NCBI RefSeq assembly: GCF_000380985.1
Contig: NZ_KB905711.1
Coordinates: 1-62,888, forward strand
Direction of reading: 5' to 3'
Length of the DNA: 62,888 nucleotides
DNA from: Proteiniphilum acetatigenes DSM 18083
GTDB taxonomy: Bacteria > Bacteroidota > Bacteroidia > Bacteroidales > Dysgonomonadaceae
Shown: piece by piece, positions 62,140 through 62,888 of the stretch
Layout: the number at the start of each line of letters is the position of its first letter
Numbering within the stretch: the first letter of the stretch is position 1
Made by a program: the position numbers and the translations under genes
Notes under the pieces: model-generated
Told to the model about the DNA's origin: nothing
The model's database searches: none
The model's input: the letters and a program-made list of their open reading frames with translations, nothing else

Positions 62140-62549
62140 TATAATTGAATTGTTGCAGTCCTCTAAATGGTGCAATGTAGATTTTGTGCGAAGATACTTA
62201 TAAAATGTGATTCTATGGAAAAAATTGCATCTTTTCACTTTTTAATATAATTTCTCACTCTCTTGTTTATTCCTGTCTGTAGATTTTCCTTTCCGGATTT
62301 TTCATATCGAATATCTGTTTTTCTATTTTTTCTATAGAATGTTGTCGTTTTTCCTGCATTTTTAAGAGAAAACCAGGAGAGGGAATTCTCGGGTTTTTCT
62401 CCCGGTTTTGACCTGTTTCCCATTTTTTTTCTGTCAGCCTGAAAAAAAAAGATTATTTTTTTTCTTGAGGTAATGATATGATCTTCTTTTGTTTGATTGA
62501 AAATCGGGGAAAATGACAGAAAAAAAGATTGATTTTTTTTGTTGAATTG

Positions 62550-62581
62550 TTTGGATGGTAAGAAAAGAGTCTCTATCTTTG
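62550..62581 (+). promoter_or_regulatory. Strong promoter near the right edge
   Basis: TTTG at 62550-62553 and TATCTTTG at 62574-62581 are separated by exactly 20 bp. Transcription would start near 62588 and run to the right edge. Confidence 0.8.
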
Positions 62582-62587
62582 CACCCG

Positions 62588-62888
62588 CTTTCAGGAAATA
62601 ATTACTGGGAAGCGGAATATAAAAAGCGATCTTTAGGATATTTACATATACGTTTTAAAGAAGACAAAGCAGAGTATACAAGGGATCTCGGGGCGTCAAG
62701 CCGCCGAGATCAAATTGGTACCCGTTCAATAAAAACAGGAACTATTTCGATAAGCCGGGGACAGAGGCAAACTTGTTTTGCCATGACAAGGCGCGGAATA
62801 GTGTCCGGCAGGAAAAAAAGAGATAAATCGTGAATTCGGAGGGTCCGGGGGAGAGAGTCTTTGCGTGGTTTTTTGTTTGTCCGCTTCA
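62588..62888 (+). other. Transcribed leader or RNA gene running off the window
   Basis: The 300 bp after the promoter contain no convincing gene. A frame of 92 codons here starts upstream of the transcript start and has biased, repeat-derived content. A strong hairpin lies at about 62684-62710 (GATCTCGG with CCGAGATC, plus inner GGC/GCC pairs). It could be a long leader or an unrecognised structured RNA. Confidence 0.45.
62741..62787 (-). repeat. Dispersed intergenic repeat, copy E (short, reversed)
   Basis: The plus strand reads ACTATTTCGATAAGC, then ACAGAGGCAAACTTG and TTTTGCC. It aligns with the CGATAAGC/GGCAAAACTT part of copy D and the reverse of the TTGCTTATCGAAAAC unit of copy C. Confidence 0.6.

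Noticed and set aside
62555-62833. Plus-strand frame of 92 codons near the right edge
   Set aside because: Its start lies upstream of the transcript start, it contains repeat copy E, and the residue make-up is not protein-like.

Overview
The window looks like a chromosomal segment of a Bacteroidota bacterium, most likely order Bacteroidales, with the Dysgonomonadaceae/Porphyromonadaceae neighbourhood as an inference. The evidence is the many TAnnTTTG -7 promoter elements (often with TTTG about 20 bp upstream), a SusC/SusD pair, a NigD-like lipoprotein, a superoxide dismutase close to the Porphyromonas type, a four-helix-bundle (S23) gene, and lipoprotein signals ending in Cys. There is no rRNA, CRISPR array or intact prophage. 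Most of the content is housekeeping, in short operons on both strands, with a few accessory patches.

Layout. 1-840: end of an IS30-type transposase gene, tRNA-Cys and a small coiled-coil protein. 1150-3710: adk, obg, pgeF. 3790-8700 (minus): lipoprotein superoxide dismutase, ftsH, rsfS and a two-domain DUF1080 lipoprotein. 8900-11300: ribF, mltG, tRNA-Ser. 11300-14070 (minus): NigD-like lipoprotein, ECF sigma factor, and an anti-sigma-like protein with a predicted outer-membrane barrel. 14260-14815: a repeat, then a short transcript unit with a 48-residue ORF, a hairpin and a terminator. 14936-16132: aminotransferase. 16305-22422 (minus): SusC, SusD, a beheaded gene remnant and an endonuclease/exonuclease/phosphatase lipoprotein. 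22659-23352: two divergent HTH genes around a palindrome. 23490-31849: ileS, a DksA-like protein, lspA, a DUF4296 lipoprotein, ppdK. 32075-39024: SurA-like chaperone, OstA-like protein, small membrane protein, mutL, aldo/keto reductase, Rieske-like lipoprotein. 39191-43520: cation/proton antiporter, tRNA-Gly and tRNA-Leu, DHOD-like protein, internally deleted NhaC. 43645-51375: TetR-controlled tripartite ABC-2 efflux operon. 51408-61953: nhaA, pepE, an AlkD-like protein, rlmH, nadC, dCMP deaminase, CtpA-like protease, CapD-like dehydratase and an MsbA-like exporter. 61954-62888: repeats and a strong promoter running off the edge.

How genes work together. SurA-like and OstA-like proteins point to outer-membrane and LPS assembly, and LspA sits next to a lipoprotein gene. 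The TetR regulator has two near-identical 18-bp palindromes, one before its own promoter and one before the TolC-like gene. The efflux operon (outer-membrane factor, adaptor, two ATPases, two ABC-2 permeases) is interrupted by a unit of about 560 bp that carries the four-helix-bundle gene between perfect 35-bp inverted repeats.

Most unusual signals: the inverted-repeat-bounded S23 unit and a nearby gene-less pair; a family of dispersed intergenic repeats in five places; the small-ORF/hairpin transcript at 14.4-14.8 kb; a leader segment that is a 15-nt reverse complement of the downstream tRNA-Gly anticodon arm; and an NhaC homologue that seems to have lost its core in frame.
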